Source: Inediibacterium massiliense (GTDB lineage: Bacteria > Bacillota > Clostridia > Peptostreptococcales > Thermotaleaceae). From it: a stretch of 64,000 nucleotides of DNA. The translations under genes and the position numbers were made by a program. The stretch covers positions 188,221 through 252,220 of the forward strand of contig NZ_LN876585.1 of NCBI RefSeq assembly GCF_001282725.1, given 5' to 3'. Every line of letters begins with the position of its first letter. The stretch's first letter is position 1. Shown piece after piece: positions 45,727 to 53,918 of this stretch. Under the pieces are notes generated by a model that was not told where the DNA came from, searched no databases, and worked only from the letters and a program-made list of their open reading frames with translations.

Positions 45727-47880
45727 ATGAAGAAAAATTATATTTTATTATTTATTATTATTTTTTCAATATTGGTATCTTCCATAACAGCCATGGGAAG
45801 AATCAATGTAGAATCAAAGAATAATGCAGTAGATGTAGTACTAGACTATAAAGAATTTGAGCAAATGGCAAAGCAATCGAATAAAGATGTAAGCTGGTGG
45901 TTCTCTAAGCTTAAAAAGCAAGGGGTAAGCTCAGTTGGATTAATGGAAGAAAGCTTTGAATCTATGCTAAAGGAAGATAAACCTATAAAGTTTGAAATGA
46001 TTGGAAATATTATAAAAGATATGGACTGGCAAAAAAAATATCCAAAAGAATTGATAACTTATCTTAATAATAATGAAATCGATGAATATGATGTTTTGGT
46101 TACTACAAATTCAAAAGACTATTATGAGTTTATAAAAAATGGATTAGAAAGTCGTTATGATTCCGAGAAATTTAAAATATTTACGTCTAATGGAGAATAT
46201 CTATTTTGGATGGATGGAGATATAGAAGATGCTTTATATACAGAACAAATGGGAGAACAAGATTATAAAGGAAAGACTTTTACAAAGACAGCTACATTAT
46301 ATTCTTCTAAAATAAGAAGATTATCTTTAGGCTTTGACTCAGAAAAAATAAATACAATCAAAAAAAGTGGTCTAAAGGTTATCCCAAGACCATATAATTA
46401 TGAAAGCTTTAGTGGAGAAAAATATTTAAATGCAACCGTAGCTGAGTATAAAAAATATGATATTATTCCTAATTATATGATTTTTGCAGGGTCAGAAGTT
46501 TTAGGATATAAAGAAAAACTAAAAGACCTAGCAGATTATATGAAAAAAAATAATATAAAAGTAGGTCTTATTGAATCAGAGGTACAAAGAGAACATATCA
46601 AACAAGATGGACTTTATGATCTAACAAGAAATTTAAATTATAATAGTGTAAGAGTATTTAGTTTACCAAGTTACATTCAAGAAAGATTTAAGTATTATAA
46701 TTATGAAGGAGCAGAAGAAATAGAAAATGCCTTATATAGAGCAGTTACAGAAAGAAATATAAGAGTCATTTATTTTAAGCCTTTCAAATATGATGATAAA
46801 ATTTATGTAACAAATTATGATGAATATGTAAAAATGTTTGATCAATTCAAAGGTAGAATTGCAAAACATAAAATGCACATAGGAGAGGCTAGTGTAATAG
46901 AAAGCCATAAAGTAAGAGTTCGTCACAAAATGCCTATTGGATGGGGAATCGTATCAGGAGGTATATTACTTCTTAGCTATCTTATTTCTATGAAAGATAA
47001 AGTAAAATACATTTTATTGGGAATGGGAATATTAGGAGTTAGTGGTATGATTATTGTTATGCCATCTTTAGCAGATAAATTATTACCTCTAGGAGCGGCC
47101 GTAATTTTTCCATCTTTATCTATGCTATATCTTTGTACAAAATTGAGAATTTACTATAAAGAACAAAACAAAAATGAACTCATAAAAATTATAAAAAATG
47201 GGATAAAGGATTTAGTTGTATGTTGTTTCATTTCAGCTATAGGATCTTTGATGATTGGATCATATCTTTCAGATATTGAATATTTACTAGAAATGAGTAT
47301 TTTTAGAGGAGTAAAGATTAGTCAATTGATCCCAATTTTAATATATATGCTTATCTATGTTGGATATTTTGGATATAAAAATAAAAAGCTTCATTCAAAA
47401 ACGACTATTAGATGGAAAGATGTAAAAGAGCTATTATTTGAAGATGTAAAAGTAATCTATATTATACTAGGAGTAATTGTAGCAGCGGTAGGATATATAT
47501 ATATTGCAAGAACTGGACATGAAACTTCTATCAAACCATCAGATTTAGAGATGATTTTTAGAAATGTTTTAGAGGAAAAATTATATGCTCGACCAAGAAA
47601 TAAAGAATTCTTATTTGCTTTCCCAGCTATTATGCTTGGTATTTTTATGGCTTATCGAGGATGGAAGTGGCTTATTTTTACTTTTGGATTGGCAGCAGTA
47701 ATTGGACAAACCTCTATTGTAAATACTTTTTGTCATTTAAGAACTCCTATGAATCTTTCTATTGCAAGAACGGGATACTCTATTTTACTAGGAATGATCA
47801 TTGGAAGTATCGGTGTTTTTGTATTGTATGAAGGAATGAGGTTCTTGAGTATGATGAGAGGAGAAAAACTGGATGGATAG
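45727..47880 (+). CDS. DUF5693-type membrane protein
   Basis: 717 aa. An N-terminal signal-anchor helix (4-22), a ~370-residue extracytoplasmic domain (SWWFSKLKKQGVSSVGLMEES, TATLYSSKIRRLSLGF and IIPNYMIFAGSEVLGYK are recognisable), then about eight transmembrane helices from residue 400 to the end. Proteins of this type lie beside csaB in many Clostridia, as here (8-nt overlap with csaB), which ties it to secondary wall polymer export or modification; the biochemical role is unknown. It starts 16 nt after murJ with a GGATGTGAGG site. Confidence 0.8.
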   Translation: MKKNYILLFIIIFSILVSSITAMGRINVESKNNAVDVVLDYKEFEQMAKQSNKDVSWWFSKLKKQGVSSVGLMEESFESMLKEDKPIKFEMIGNIIKDMDWQKKYPKELITYLNNNEIDEYDVLVTTNSKDYYEFIKNGLESRYDSEKFKIFTSNGEYLFWMDGDIEDALYTEQMGEQDYKGKTFTKTATLYSSKIRRLSLGFDSEKINTIKKSGLKVIPRPYNYESFSGEKYLNATVAEYKKYDIIPNYMIFAGSEVLGYKEKLKDLADYMKKNNIKVGLIESEVQREHIKQDGLYDLTRNLNYNSVRVFSLPSYIQERFKYYNYEGAEEIENALYRAVTERNIRVIYFKPFKYDDKIYVTNYDEYVKMFDQFKGRIAKHKMHIGEASVIESHKVRVRHKMPIGWGIVSGGILLLSYLISMKDKVKYILLGMGILGVSGMIIVMPSLADKLLPLGAAVIFPSLSMLYLCTKLRIYYKEQNKNELIKIIKNGIKDLVVCCFISAIGSLMIGSYLSDIEYLLEMSIFRGVKISQLIPILIYMLIYVGYFGYKNKKLHSKTTIRWKDVKELLFEDVKVIYIILGVIVAAVGYIYIARTGHETSIKPSDLEMIFRNVLEEKLYARPRNKEFLFAFPAIMLGIFMAYRGWKWLIFTFGLAAVIGQTSIVNTFCHLRTPMNLSIARTGYSILLGMIIGSIGVFVLYEGMRFLSMMRGEKLDG

Positions 47881-48982
47881 GATTGTCATTTCAGGTTATT
47901 ATGGATTTAATAATGTAGGAGATGAATCCATATTGACTTCTATTGTAGGAAATTTAAAAGAATATATAACAGATGTTGAAATAACTGTATTATCAGCAAA
48001 TCCAGAAGGAACTTCTAAAAAACACCAAATACAAGCTGTAGATCGGAAAAATATATTAGAAATTTGTAGAGCCATTAAAAAATGTGATTTGTTTATTAGT
48101 GGAGGCGGAAGTTTACTTCAAGATGTGACAAGTGGAAGAAGTATTAGTTATTATCTAGCCATTATTTTGATTGCATTGTTTTTGAGAAAAAAAGTTTTGA
48201 TATATAGTCAAGGTATGGGACCTATTAACAAATGGTTTAATAAATGTATGGTTAGATGGGTTTTAAATCGAGTAGATTGTATTACTATAAGAGATGAAAA
48301 ATCTAAAAAAGTATTAGATGAAGTAGGAGTTTGTATTCCAAAAATTTATGTCACTACAGATCCGGTCATTAGTCTACATGAAGGAAATATATCATTAGGA
48401 AAAGAAATTTTAATAAAAGAAGGAATAAATTATCAAAAACCATTAATAGGTTTTGCCATTAGAGGAAGAGACGACAATGAAGAATTTGTATCTAATATTT
48501 CTACTATAGCAGATCAAATAATTGAAGATTTTAAGGTGGATATAGTATTTGTTCCCTTTCATTTTGGTGAAGATGTAAAGATTATGGACAAAATACAAAA
48601 TAAAATGAAGCAAAAAGCTTTTTTTATTCAAAATAGATACAATATAGATGAAATGCTAGGAATTGTTGGAAATTTAAATTTGTTAATAGGTGTAAGATTA
48701 CATTCTTTAATTTTTTCAGCGGTTATGAATACTCCATTAATTGCTATTTCTTATGATCCTAAGATAGACAGTTTTATGGAATCATTGCAGTTAAAAACTT
48801 TGTGTAGTATAGAAAACTTAAATTACAAAGCATTACATGAAGAAATTAATTATATACAAAAAAATTATGAGCAAGTAAAAAATATATTAGAAAAAAGAGT
48901 ACAAAAGCTTCGAGATAAACTTAAAACAAATGAAAAAGTAGTTATAGAATTATTAAAAGGAGGACATTCCTTTGAAAAATAA
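47873..48982 (+). CDS. csaB: Polysaccharide pyruvyl transferase CsaB
   Basis: 369 aa. ISGYYGFNNVGDESILTSI at the N terminus and SGGGSLLQDVTSGRSISYYL near 77 are CsaB blocks; GVRLHSLIFSAVMNTPLIAISYDPK near 275 completes the GT-B-like fold. CsaB adds ketal pyruvate to secondary cell-wall polysaccharide, the ligand of SLH-domain S-layer proteins. Pyruvylation here would imply an SLH-anchored surface layer. It overlaps the previous gene by 8 nt and the next by 11 nt, so the three are co-translated. Confidence 0.93.
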   Translation: MDRIVISGYYGFNNVGDESILTSIVGNLKEYITDVEITVLSANPEGTSKKHQIQAVDRKNILEICRAIKKCDLFISGGGSLLQDVTSGRSISYYLAIILIALFLRKKVLIYSQGMGPINKWFNKCMVRWVLNRVDCITIRDEKSKKVLDEVGVCIPKIYVTTDPVISLHEGNISLGKEILIKEGINYQKPLIGFAIRGRDDNEEFVSNISTIADQIIEDFKVDIVFVPFHFGEDVKIMDKIQNKMKQKAFFIQNRYNIDEMLGIVGNLNLLIGVRLHSLIFSAVMNTPLIAISYDPKIDSFMESLQLKTLCSIENLNYKALHEEINYIQKNYEQVKNILEKRVQKLRDKLKTNEKVVIELLKGGHSFEK

Positions 48983-49697
48983 AGTAGATATTATGGGATC
49001 CCTCATAGATGAGGTAAATTTAGATGCCGCACTAAATCGTGCTATAGAACTGATCAATGGACAAAGTTGTAGTATGATTATTACACCGAATACAGAAATA
49101 GTGATGGAAGCCACAAAAGATGATGAATTATTAAAAATCATCAACGAAGCAGATTTAGTCATACCAGATGGAATAGGACTCATTTATGCATCTAAAATTC
49201 AAGGAAAAGAGTTAAAAGAGCGAGTTACAGGTGTGGATTTAATGAAAGAAATACTAAAATATTGTCATGAAGCTAAAAAAAGTATTTATATTCTTGGAGG
49301 AAAACCAGGTGTGGCTCAGAAGGCTTGTGAGAATATTAAAAATAAATTTTCTGATATAGAGATAAAAGGATTTCAAGATGGGTATTTTAAGAAAGAAGAA
49401 GAAGATCATATTATAGAAAAAATCAATAAATTAAAGCCTGATATATTATTTCTAGCATTAGGGGCACCCAAACAAGAAAAATGGATGAAAAAACATAGGG
49501 ATCATTTAAATGTAAAGGTCACTATGGGTGTAGGTGGAAGTGTAGATATATGGGCAGGAACAGCCAAAAGAGCTCCACAGATTTATCAAAATTTAGGGCT
49601 TGAGTGGTTTTATCGTTTGATGAAAGAACCGTGGAGATACAAAAGAATGCTTGTACTGCCAAAGTTTATGATCAAAGCATTTCTTCACAAAAAATAA
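48972..49697 (+). CDS. tagA: WecB/TagA/CpsF-family glycosyltransferase
   Basis: 241 aa. TPNTEIVMEA near 37, DLVIPDGIGLIYASKIQG near 60, RVTGVDLMKEIL, GGKPGVAQKA, FLALGAPKQEKWM near 160, and GVGGSVDIWAGTAKRAP near 182. TagA-type enzymes add ManNAc to lipid-linked GlcNAc, the committed linkage-unit step for wall teichoic or related polymers. The start is TTG at 48972 with AAAGGAGG 8 nt upstream, overlapping csaB by 11 nt. Last gene of the block; its 3' end is followed by repeat element B. Confidence 0.92.
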   Translation: MKNKVDIMGSLIDEVNLDAALNRAIELINGQSCSMIITPNTEIVMEATKDDELLKIINEADLVIPDGIGLIYASKIQGKELKERVTGVDLMKEILKYCHEAKKSIYILGGKPGVAQKACENIKNKFSDIEIKGFQDGYFKKEEEDHIIEKINKLKPDILFLALGAPKQEKWMKKHRDHLNVKVTMGVGGSVDIWAGTAKRAPQIYQNLGLEWFYRLMKEPWRYKRMLVLPKFMIKAFLHKK

Positions 49698-49701
49698 TAG
49701 T

Positions 49702-49719
49702 GTATATATAATATATACT
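49702..49719 (+). repeat. Direct repeat, left side of element B
   Basis: An 18-bp AT-only, nearly palindromic sequence ending ATATATACT, matching 17 of 18 positions at 49929-49946. It is probably the weak terminator of tagA, duplicated around the element. Confidence 0.75.
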
Positions 49720-49928
49720 GAGTTTGCAGACAAAGTCATACAAAACGTCACTAAATTTTCAAATTTGGAAAATATAAAGAAACGATCGAAAATAGCATTA
49801 CAAACTCGCTATGCTCAAACAGTGTAATGCTAATCATTTTCTTACTTATTCTATATTTTCACAAATTCTCAATAAATGTTCCTTATTTTTATGACTGTGC
49901 TAAAAAATAGTTTGTCAACAGTCTGAGG
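49720..49928 (+). mobile_element. ~205-bp palindromic repeat element, copy B
   Basis: 209 bp. It begins GAGTTTGCAGACAAAGTCAT and ends TTTTTATGAC, 24 nt, then GTCAACAGTCTGAGG. The inner terminal inverted repeat is well kept (one base differs on the left), and the core TAGCATTAC...GTAATGCTA is identical to copies C, D and E. It separates tagA from the transketolase operon and is bracketed by an 18-bp direct repeat. No coding capacity. Same orientation as the other four. Confidence 0.85.
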
Positions 49929-49946
49929 ATATATATAATATATACT
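49929..49946 (+). repeat. Direct repeat, right side of element B
   Basis: The second copy of the 18-bp AT-rich near-palindrome; differs from 49702-49719 only at its first base. Confidence 0.75.
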
Positions 49947-50011
49947 ATATAGCTTAATAGTAAGTATTATTCTACAAAATTAGATAAAAAATGATTAAAT
50001 TATAATGAGTA

Positions 50012-50020
50012 TGTTATAAT
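50012..50020 (+). promoter_or_regulatory. Extended -10 promoter of the transketolase operon
   Basis: TG-T-TATAAT with the -10 box at 50015-50020, about 60 nt before the first transketolase gene. No good -35 box. Confidence 0.5.
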
Positions 50021-50080
50021 AATTTATGGAAAAAGAAGAAAATATGTTTTTCTTAATCATAAAATAAGGAGGAATCTGGA

Positions 50081-50908
50081 TTGGAAAAAGTAGATAGTAG
50101 TCAATTTAAAAACATTTCTACAGAAATTAGAAAAAACATCATAAAATCTGTACATGCAGCAGGTTCAGGACATCCAGGGGGATCATTATCAGCAGCAGAT
50201 ATCCTAACAGTACTATATTTTCATAAAATGAAGGTAGATCCTAAAAATCCAAAATGGGAAGATAGAGATCGATTTGTTTTATCAAAAGGACATGCAGCGC
50301 CAGTATTATATGCAACTTTAGCAGAAAAAGGGTTTTTTCCAAAAGAAGAGCTTTTAAAATTAAGACATATGGGTGCAATGCTTCAAGGTCATCCTGATAT
50401 GAAAGGAACACCAGGAGTAGAGATGTCCACAGGATCATTAGGACAAGGCTTTTCTTCTACTATAGGAATGGCTTTAGCTTCAAAGCTTGATAAAAGAAAT
50501 AATAGAATCTATACTTTACTTGGAGATGGAGAAGTACAAGAAGGGATTGTTTGGGAGGCTGCAATGGCAGCAAGCCATTATAAGCTTGATAATTTAACAG
50601 CAATTCTAGATTTTAATGGACTTCAAATTGATGGAAAAAACGAAGATGTTATGAATATTCATCCAATCAAAGAAAAATGGGAAAGCTTTGGATGGCATGT
50701 AGTATCTATTGATGGACATAACTTTGAAGAAATTATAAAAGCTTTAGATGAAGCTGAAAATACAAAAGAGAAACCTACTATGATTATTGCAAAGACTATT
50801 AAAGGAAAAGGCGTTTCCTTTATGGAAAATCAAGTGGGATGGCATGGAAATGCACCAAAGGATGAAGAAACAAAACAAGCACTAGAGGAATTAGGAGGTG
50901 CAAACTAA
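50081..50908 (+). CDS. Transketolase, N-terminal (TPP-binding) subunit
   Basis: 275 aa. The split transketolase form common in anaerobic Firmicutes and archaea. [20 protein letters not shown] near 23 and [17 protein letters not shown] near 65 carry substrate and TPP ligands; [20 protein letters not shown] near 147 is the TPP/Mg2+ motif. It needs the C-terminal subunit encoded next (1-nt overlap) to form the active heteromer of the non-oxidative pentose phosphate pathway. The start is TTG at 50081 with an AGGAGG site. Confidence 0.95.
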   Translation: MEKVDSSQFKNISTEIRKNIIKSVHAAGSGHPGGSLSAADILTVLYFHKMKVDPKNPKWEDRDRFVLSKGHAAPVLYATLAEKGFFPKEELLKLRHMGAMLQGHPDMKGTPGVEMSTGSLGQGFSSTIGMALASKLDKRNNRIYTLLGDGEVQEGIVWEAAMAASHYKLDNLTAILDFNGLQIDGKNEDVMNIHPIKEKWESFGWHVVSIDGHNFEEIIKALDEAENTKEKPTMIIAKTIKGKGVSFMENQVGWHGNAPKDEETKQALEELGGAN

Positions 50909-51846
50909 TGAGTCAAAAAATAGCTACAAGAGAAGCATACGGAGATGCATTAAAAGAGCTTGGAAAAGTAAATGAAAATGTAGTTGTATTAGATGCAGAC
51001 CTTTCTAAATCAACTAAAACAGCAGTATTTCAAAAAGAGTTTCCAGAAAGATTTTTTAATATGGGGATTGCAGAGCAAAATTTAATGGGAACAGCAGCAG
51101 GGTTTGCAACAAGTGGAAAAATTCCTTTTGCAAGTACTTTTGCTATGTTTGCAACAGGAAGAGCTTTTGAAATCATAAGAAACTCTATTTGTTATCCTAA
51201 ATTAAATGTAAAGGTATGTGCAACCCATGCAGGAATCACAGTAGGAGAAGATGGAGCAAGTCATCAAGCGTTAGAAGATTTAGCATGTATGAGAGCTATT
51301 CCAAACATGACAGTTATCAATCCTGCAGATGCTGTATCTGCAAAAAAAGCAGTATTTGCTATGGCAGATTATAATGGACCTGTTTATGCTAGATTTGGAA
51401 GAGCAGCAGTTCCTGTTATTTATGATGAAGATATGAAGTTTGAAATAGGAAAGGGAATACAAGTAAGAGAAGGTAAAGATGTAACGATTGTTGCTACAGG
51501 AATTATGGTATCCCCTGCATTAGAAGCAAGAGAAATATTAAAAAATGAAGGAATAGATGTAAGAGTAATTGATATACATACGATCAAGCCTATAGATGAA
51601 GAGTTAATCATAAAAGCTGCAAAAGAAACAGGTGCTATTGTAACGGCAGAAGAACATAATATCATAGGTGGATTAGGTTCAGCAGTAGCAGAAGTATTAG
51701 TAGAAAATCATCCTGTACCTATGAAAAGAGTAGGAACGATGGATACTTTTGGTGAATCTGGAAAACCAAATGATTTGATAAAAAAATACGGATTAAATGC
51801 TGAGAACATAGTAAAAGTTGTAAAAGAAGTATTGAGTCAAAAATAA
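50908..51846 (+). CDS. Transketolase, C-terminal (pyrimidine-binding) subunit
   Basis: 312 aa. A Transket_pyr domain (VVLDADLSKSTKTAVF near 27, FFNMGIAEQNLMGTAAGFA near 48 with the TPP-activating Glu) and a C-terminal transketolase domain (DVRVIDIHTIKPIDEE near 215, TAEEHNIIGGLGSAVAE). It completes the enzyme with the preceding subunit. The ATG overlaps the last base of the preceding stop codon. It ends in a strong symmetric terminator. Confidence 0.95.
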   Translation: MSQKIATREAYGDALKELGKVNENVVVLDADLSKSTKTAVFQKEFPERFFNMGIAEQNLMGTAAGFATSGKIPFASTFAMFATGRAFEIIRNSICYPKLNVKVCATHAGITVGEDGASHQALEDLACMRAIPNMTVINPADAVSAKKAVFAMADYNGPVYARFGRAAVPVIYDEDMKFEIGKGIQVREGKDVTIVATGIMVSPALEAREILKNEGIDVRVIDIHTIKPIDEELIIKAAKETGAIVTAEEHNIIGGLGSAVAEVLVENHPVPMKRVGTMDTFGESGKPNDLIKKYGLNAENIVKVVKEVLSQK

Positions 51847-51878
51847 AGCTAAGAGCATATGCTCTTAGCTTTATTTTT
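51841..51878 (+). terminator. Terminator of the transketolase operon
   Basis: A perfect 18-bp palindromic stem (51841-51858 with 51859-51876) that includes the stop codon and runs into a T tract. Confidence 0.93.
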
Positions 51879-51974
51879 GTTTCTTATTGTACGATAAAAA
51901 GGAAATATTAGAATATTTGTACCTATTTTAGAATAAGATTTAGTATATATGAAGGGAAAAAGGGGGGAAGCATT

Positions 51975-52436
51975 ATGAAAGAAAAATTAAAGGCACTCAA
52001 TTATAAAAAAATCTTTATTATTGCAATTGTTATTATGGTCATCATAGGAATTTTTTTAGGTATGAAATATTTTATAGGAGATGATGAAGAAGTGTCATTT
52101 GAAGTATTAAACCAAGATCAAATTCCACAAAAGATTCAAGAAATATTACCAAGGTACAAAAGCTTAGAAAGAGCTTTGGCTTGTAAAGTCAATGACGAAA
52201 TTTTTGTCATTGTCACAAGAGGAGAAAAAGCGACTGGGGGATATGCAGTTCATATAGATAAGGTTGAGCAAATAAAAGAAGCTGAAGAAGAAAAGATGAT
52301 TGTATATACTACTTTTAAAGATCCAAGTGTAGGAGATGTAGTGACTCAAGTGAGTACATATCCTCATGTAGTAGCAAAGACAAATTTAAAGGAACTTCCT
52401 GATAAGATTGAATTAAAGGTAAAATATGATGATTGA
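51975..52436 (+). CDS. Membrane-anchored PrcB-like protein
   Basis: 153 aa. One N-terminal transmembrane helix (about 12-33) with a short basic cytoplasmic start, then an extracellular domain of about 115 residues resembling the PrcB C-terminal domain: FVIVTRGEKATGGYAVHIDKVEQ near 77 and DPSVGDVVTQVSTYPHVVAKT near 112. PrcB was described as a partner of a Treponema surface protease; in Clostridia the function of such proteins is unknown. GGGGGGAAG site before the ATG. It ends in a hairpin duplicated around element C. Confidence 0.75.
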   Translation: MKEKLKALNYKKIFIIAIVIMVIIGIFLGMKYFIGDDEEVSFEVLNQDQIPQKIQEILPRYKSLERALACKVNDEIFVIVTRGEKATGGYAVHIDKVEQIKEAEEEKMIVYTTFKDPSVGDVVTQVSTYPHVVAKTNLKELPDKIELKVKYDD

Positions 52437-52452
52437 TTTATAAATTTACAAT

Positions 52453-52479
52453 AGCCTGTATACTTAGATACAGGCTATT
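52453..52479 (+). terminator. Terminator hairpin, left copy flanking element C
   Basis: AGCCTGTAT with ATACAGGCT around CTTAG-type loop sequence. A 26-bp stretch (52454-52479) recurs at 52686-52711 with a single mismatch. Confidence 0.85.
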
Positions 52480-52685
52480 AAACTCGCAAACAAAGTCATA
52501 AAAAACGTCACTGATTTTCAAATTTGGAAAATATGAAGAAACGATCGAAAATAGCATTACAAACTCGCTATGCTCAAACAGTGTAATGCTAATGATTTTC
52601 TCACTTATTCTATATTTTCACAAATTCTCAATAATTGTTCCTAATTTTTATGACTTTTCTATAATATATTTTGTGAACATTCTGG
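52480..52685 (+). mobile_element. ~205-bp palindromic repeat element, copy C
   Basis: 206 bp. AAAGTCATAAAAA near the left end is matched by TTTTTATGACTTT near the right end as a perfect 13-bp inverted repeat. Inside, AATTTGGAAAATAT / TATATTTTCACAAATT and TAGCATTAC / GTAATGCTA make further pairings, so one strand can fold end to end. It is bracketed by a 26-bp direct repeat of the terminator of the PrcB-like gene (25 of 26 identical), the clearest insertion footprint in the window. No coding capacity. Confidence 0.88.
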
Positions 52686-52712
52686 GCCTGTATCCTTAGA
52701 TACAGGCTATTT
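52686..52712 (+). terminator. Terminator hairpin, right copy flanking element C
   Basis: Near-exact duplicate of the hairpin at 52454-52479, followed by TT-rich sequence. Confidence 0.85.
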
Positions 52713-52789
52713 ACATTATTTACATAAATGGTTTTGTAGAAAAATGTCGAACTCCTATAAAGAGAAATATAAAAATAGGAGGAGAATTA

Positions 52790-53791
52790 ATGAAATGTAA
52801 AAAGCTATTGATTTTTAGTATACTAGGTACAAGTATATTTTGGGGCAGTATAGGAATAGGATATGGGCAAACATATACTGTTCAAGAAGGGGATAGCTTT
52901 TGGAAGATTAGTCAAAAATACAATGTTCCTTTAAAAGAAATTATGACACTAAATCATGCTGATGAAAATACAGAGATTTATCCAGGAAATCAAATTATTA
53001 TTTCTGAGAATGAAACTTATAAAGTGCAAGCAGGAGATACTTATTGGATTATTAGTCAAAAATATAATGTGAATTTTAAAAATCTGTTAGCTTGTAATGG
53101 AGCTAATGAAAATACATGGCTTGAGGTAGGCGATGTTATAAAAATTCCTAGTAGTCAAAATTTATCAAATACGGAAAAGACACAAATAAATACAAAGCCT
53201 TATGTTACGTATATTACCCATACGGTAAAGGCAGGAGATGACCCTTGGAAGCTTTCCTTACAGTATGGAATTCCTATGAAAGAAATTTTAGATGCAAATC
53301 ATATGAATGAAAATCAATGGCTTACTATTGGACAATCTATTAAAATTCCAGTTCATCATGTTCCAATTCTACCTACTCCAGCTAGTAAATATGGTGAATA
53401 TTTAGATTGGTGGAGTGGGGCTCAATATGTTCTGCCTATAGGAGCAAAATTTACAGTTGTAGATTTTGCAACAGGAAAAAGATGGAATATGAAAAGAACA
53501 ATAGGAGCCAATCATGCAGATTGTGAACCTATAACAAAAGAGGATACAAATATAATGAAAGGTGTTTGGGGAGGAACTTTTAGTTGGGATACAAGACCTG
53601 TAGTTATAGAATATAAAGGAAGAAAAATTGCAGCATCTGCTGCTGCTATGCCTCATGATGTTCAGTATATTAATGACAATAATTTTGATGGGCATATGGA
53701 TATTCATTTTTTAAATAGTACAAGACATAAAGATGGACAAATTGATCCAAGTCATCAAGCAAATATCAAAATTGCAGCAGGAAAAAAATAG
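52790..53791 (+). CDS. Secreted LysM-repeat protein
   Basis: 333 aa with a signal peptide (1-25). Three LysM domains at about 28-72 (YTVQEGDSFWKISQKY), 76-120 (YKVQAGDTYWIISQKY) and 145-190 (HTVKAGDDPWKLSLQY) bind peptidoglycan. The C-terminal 130 residues form a conserved domain with ANHADCEPITKEDT, PVVIEYKGRKIAASAAAMPH and GHMDIHFLNSTRH, presumably a wall enzyme of unknown reaction. From memory, relatives have Cys where this has Asp in GHMDIHF. AGGAGG site before the ATG. Monocistronic between element C and a terminator. Confidence 0.88.
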   Translation: MKCKKLLIFSILGTSIFWGSIGIGYGQTYTVQEGDSFWKISQKYNVPLKEIMTLNHADENTEIYPGNQIIISENETYKVQAGDTYWIISQKYNVNFKNLLACNGANENTWLEVGDVIKIPSSQNLSNTEKTQINTKPYVTYITHTVKAGDDPWKLSLQYGIPMKEILDANHMNENQWLTIGQSIKIPVHHVPILPTPASKYGEYLDWWSGAQYVLPIGAKFTVVDFATGKRWNMKRTIGANHADCEPITKEDTNIMKGVWGGTFSWDTRPVVIEYKGRKIAASAAAMPHDVQYINDNNFDGHMDIHFLNSTRHKDGQIDPSHQANIKIAAGKK

Positions 53792-53824
53792 TATAAGGGC
53801 ATTTGCCTTTATACTATTTTTTGT
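53786..53824 (+). terminator. Terminator of the LysM gene
   Basis: AAATAGTATAAGG with CCTTTATACTATTT (one bulge) and a T run; the stem starts in the last codons of the gene. Confidence 0.85.
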
Positions 53825-53918
53825 TTTAACAAAATATTCTAAAAATTTTTTGTTAAAGTTTTTATTTACATACATAAGAGGGTATATATAGTTATAAACT
53901 AGTGTGGGAGGAGATGTA

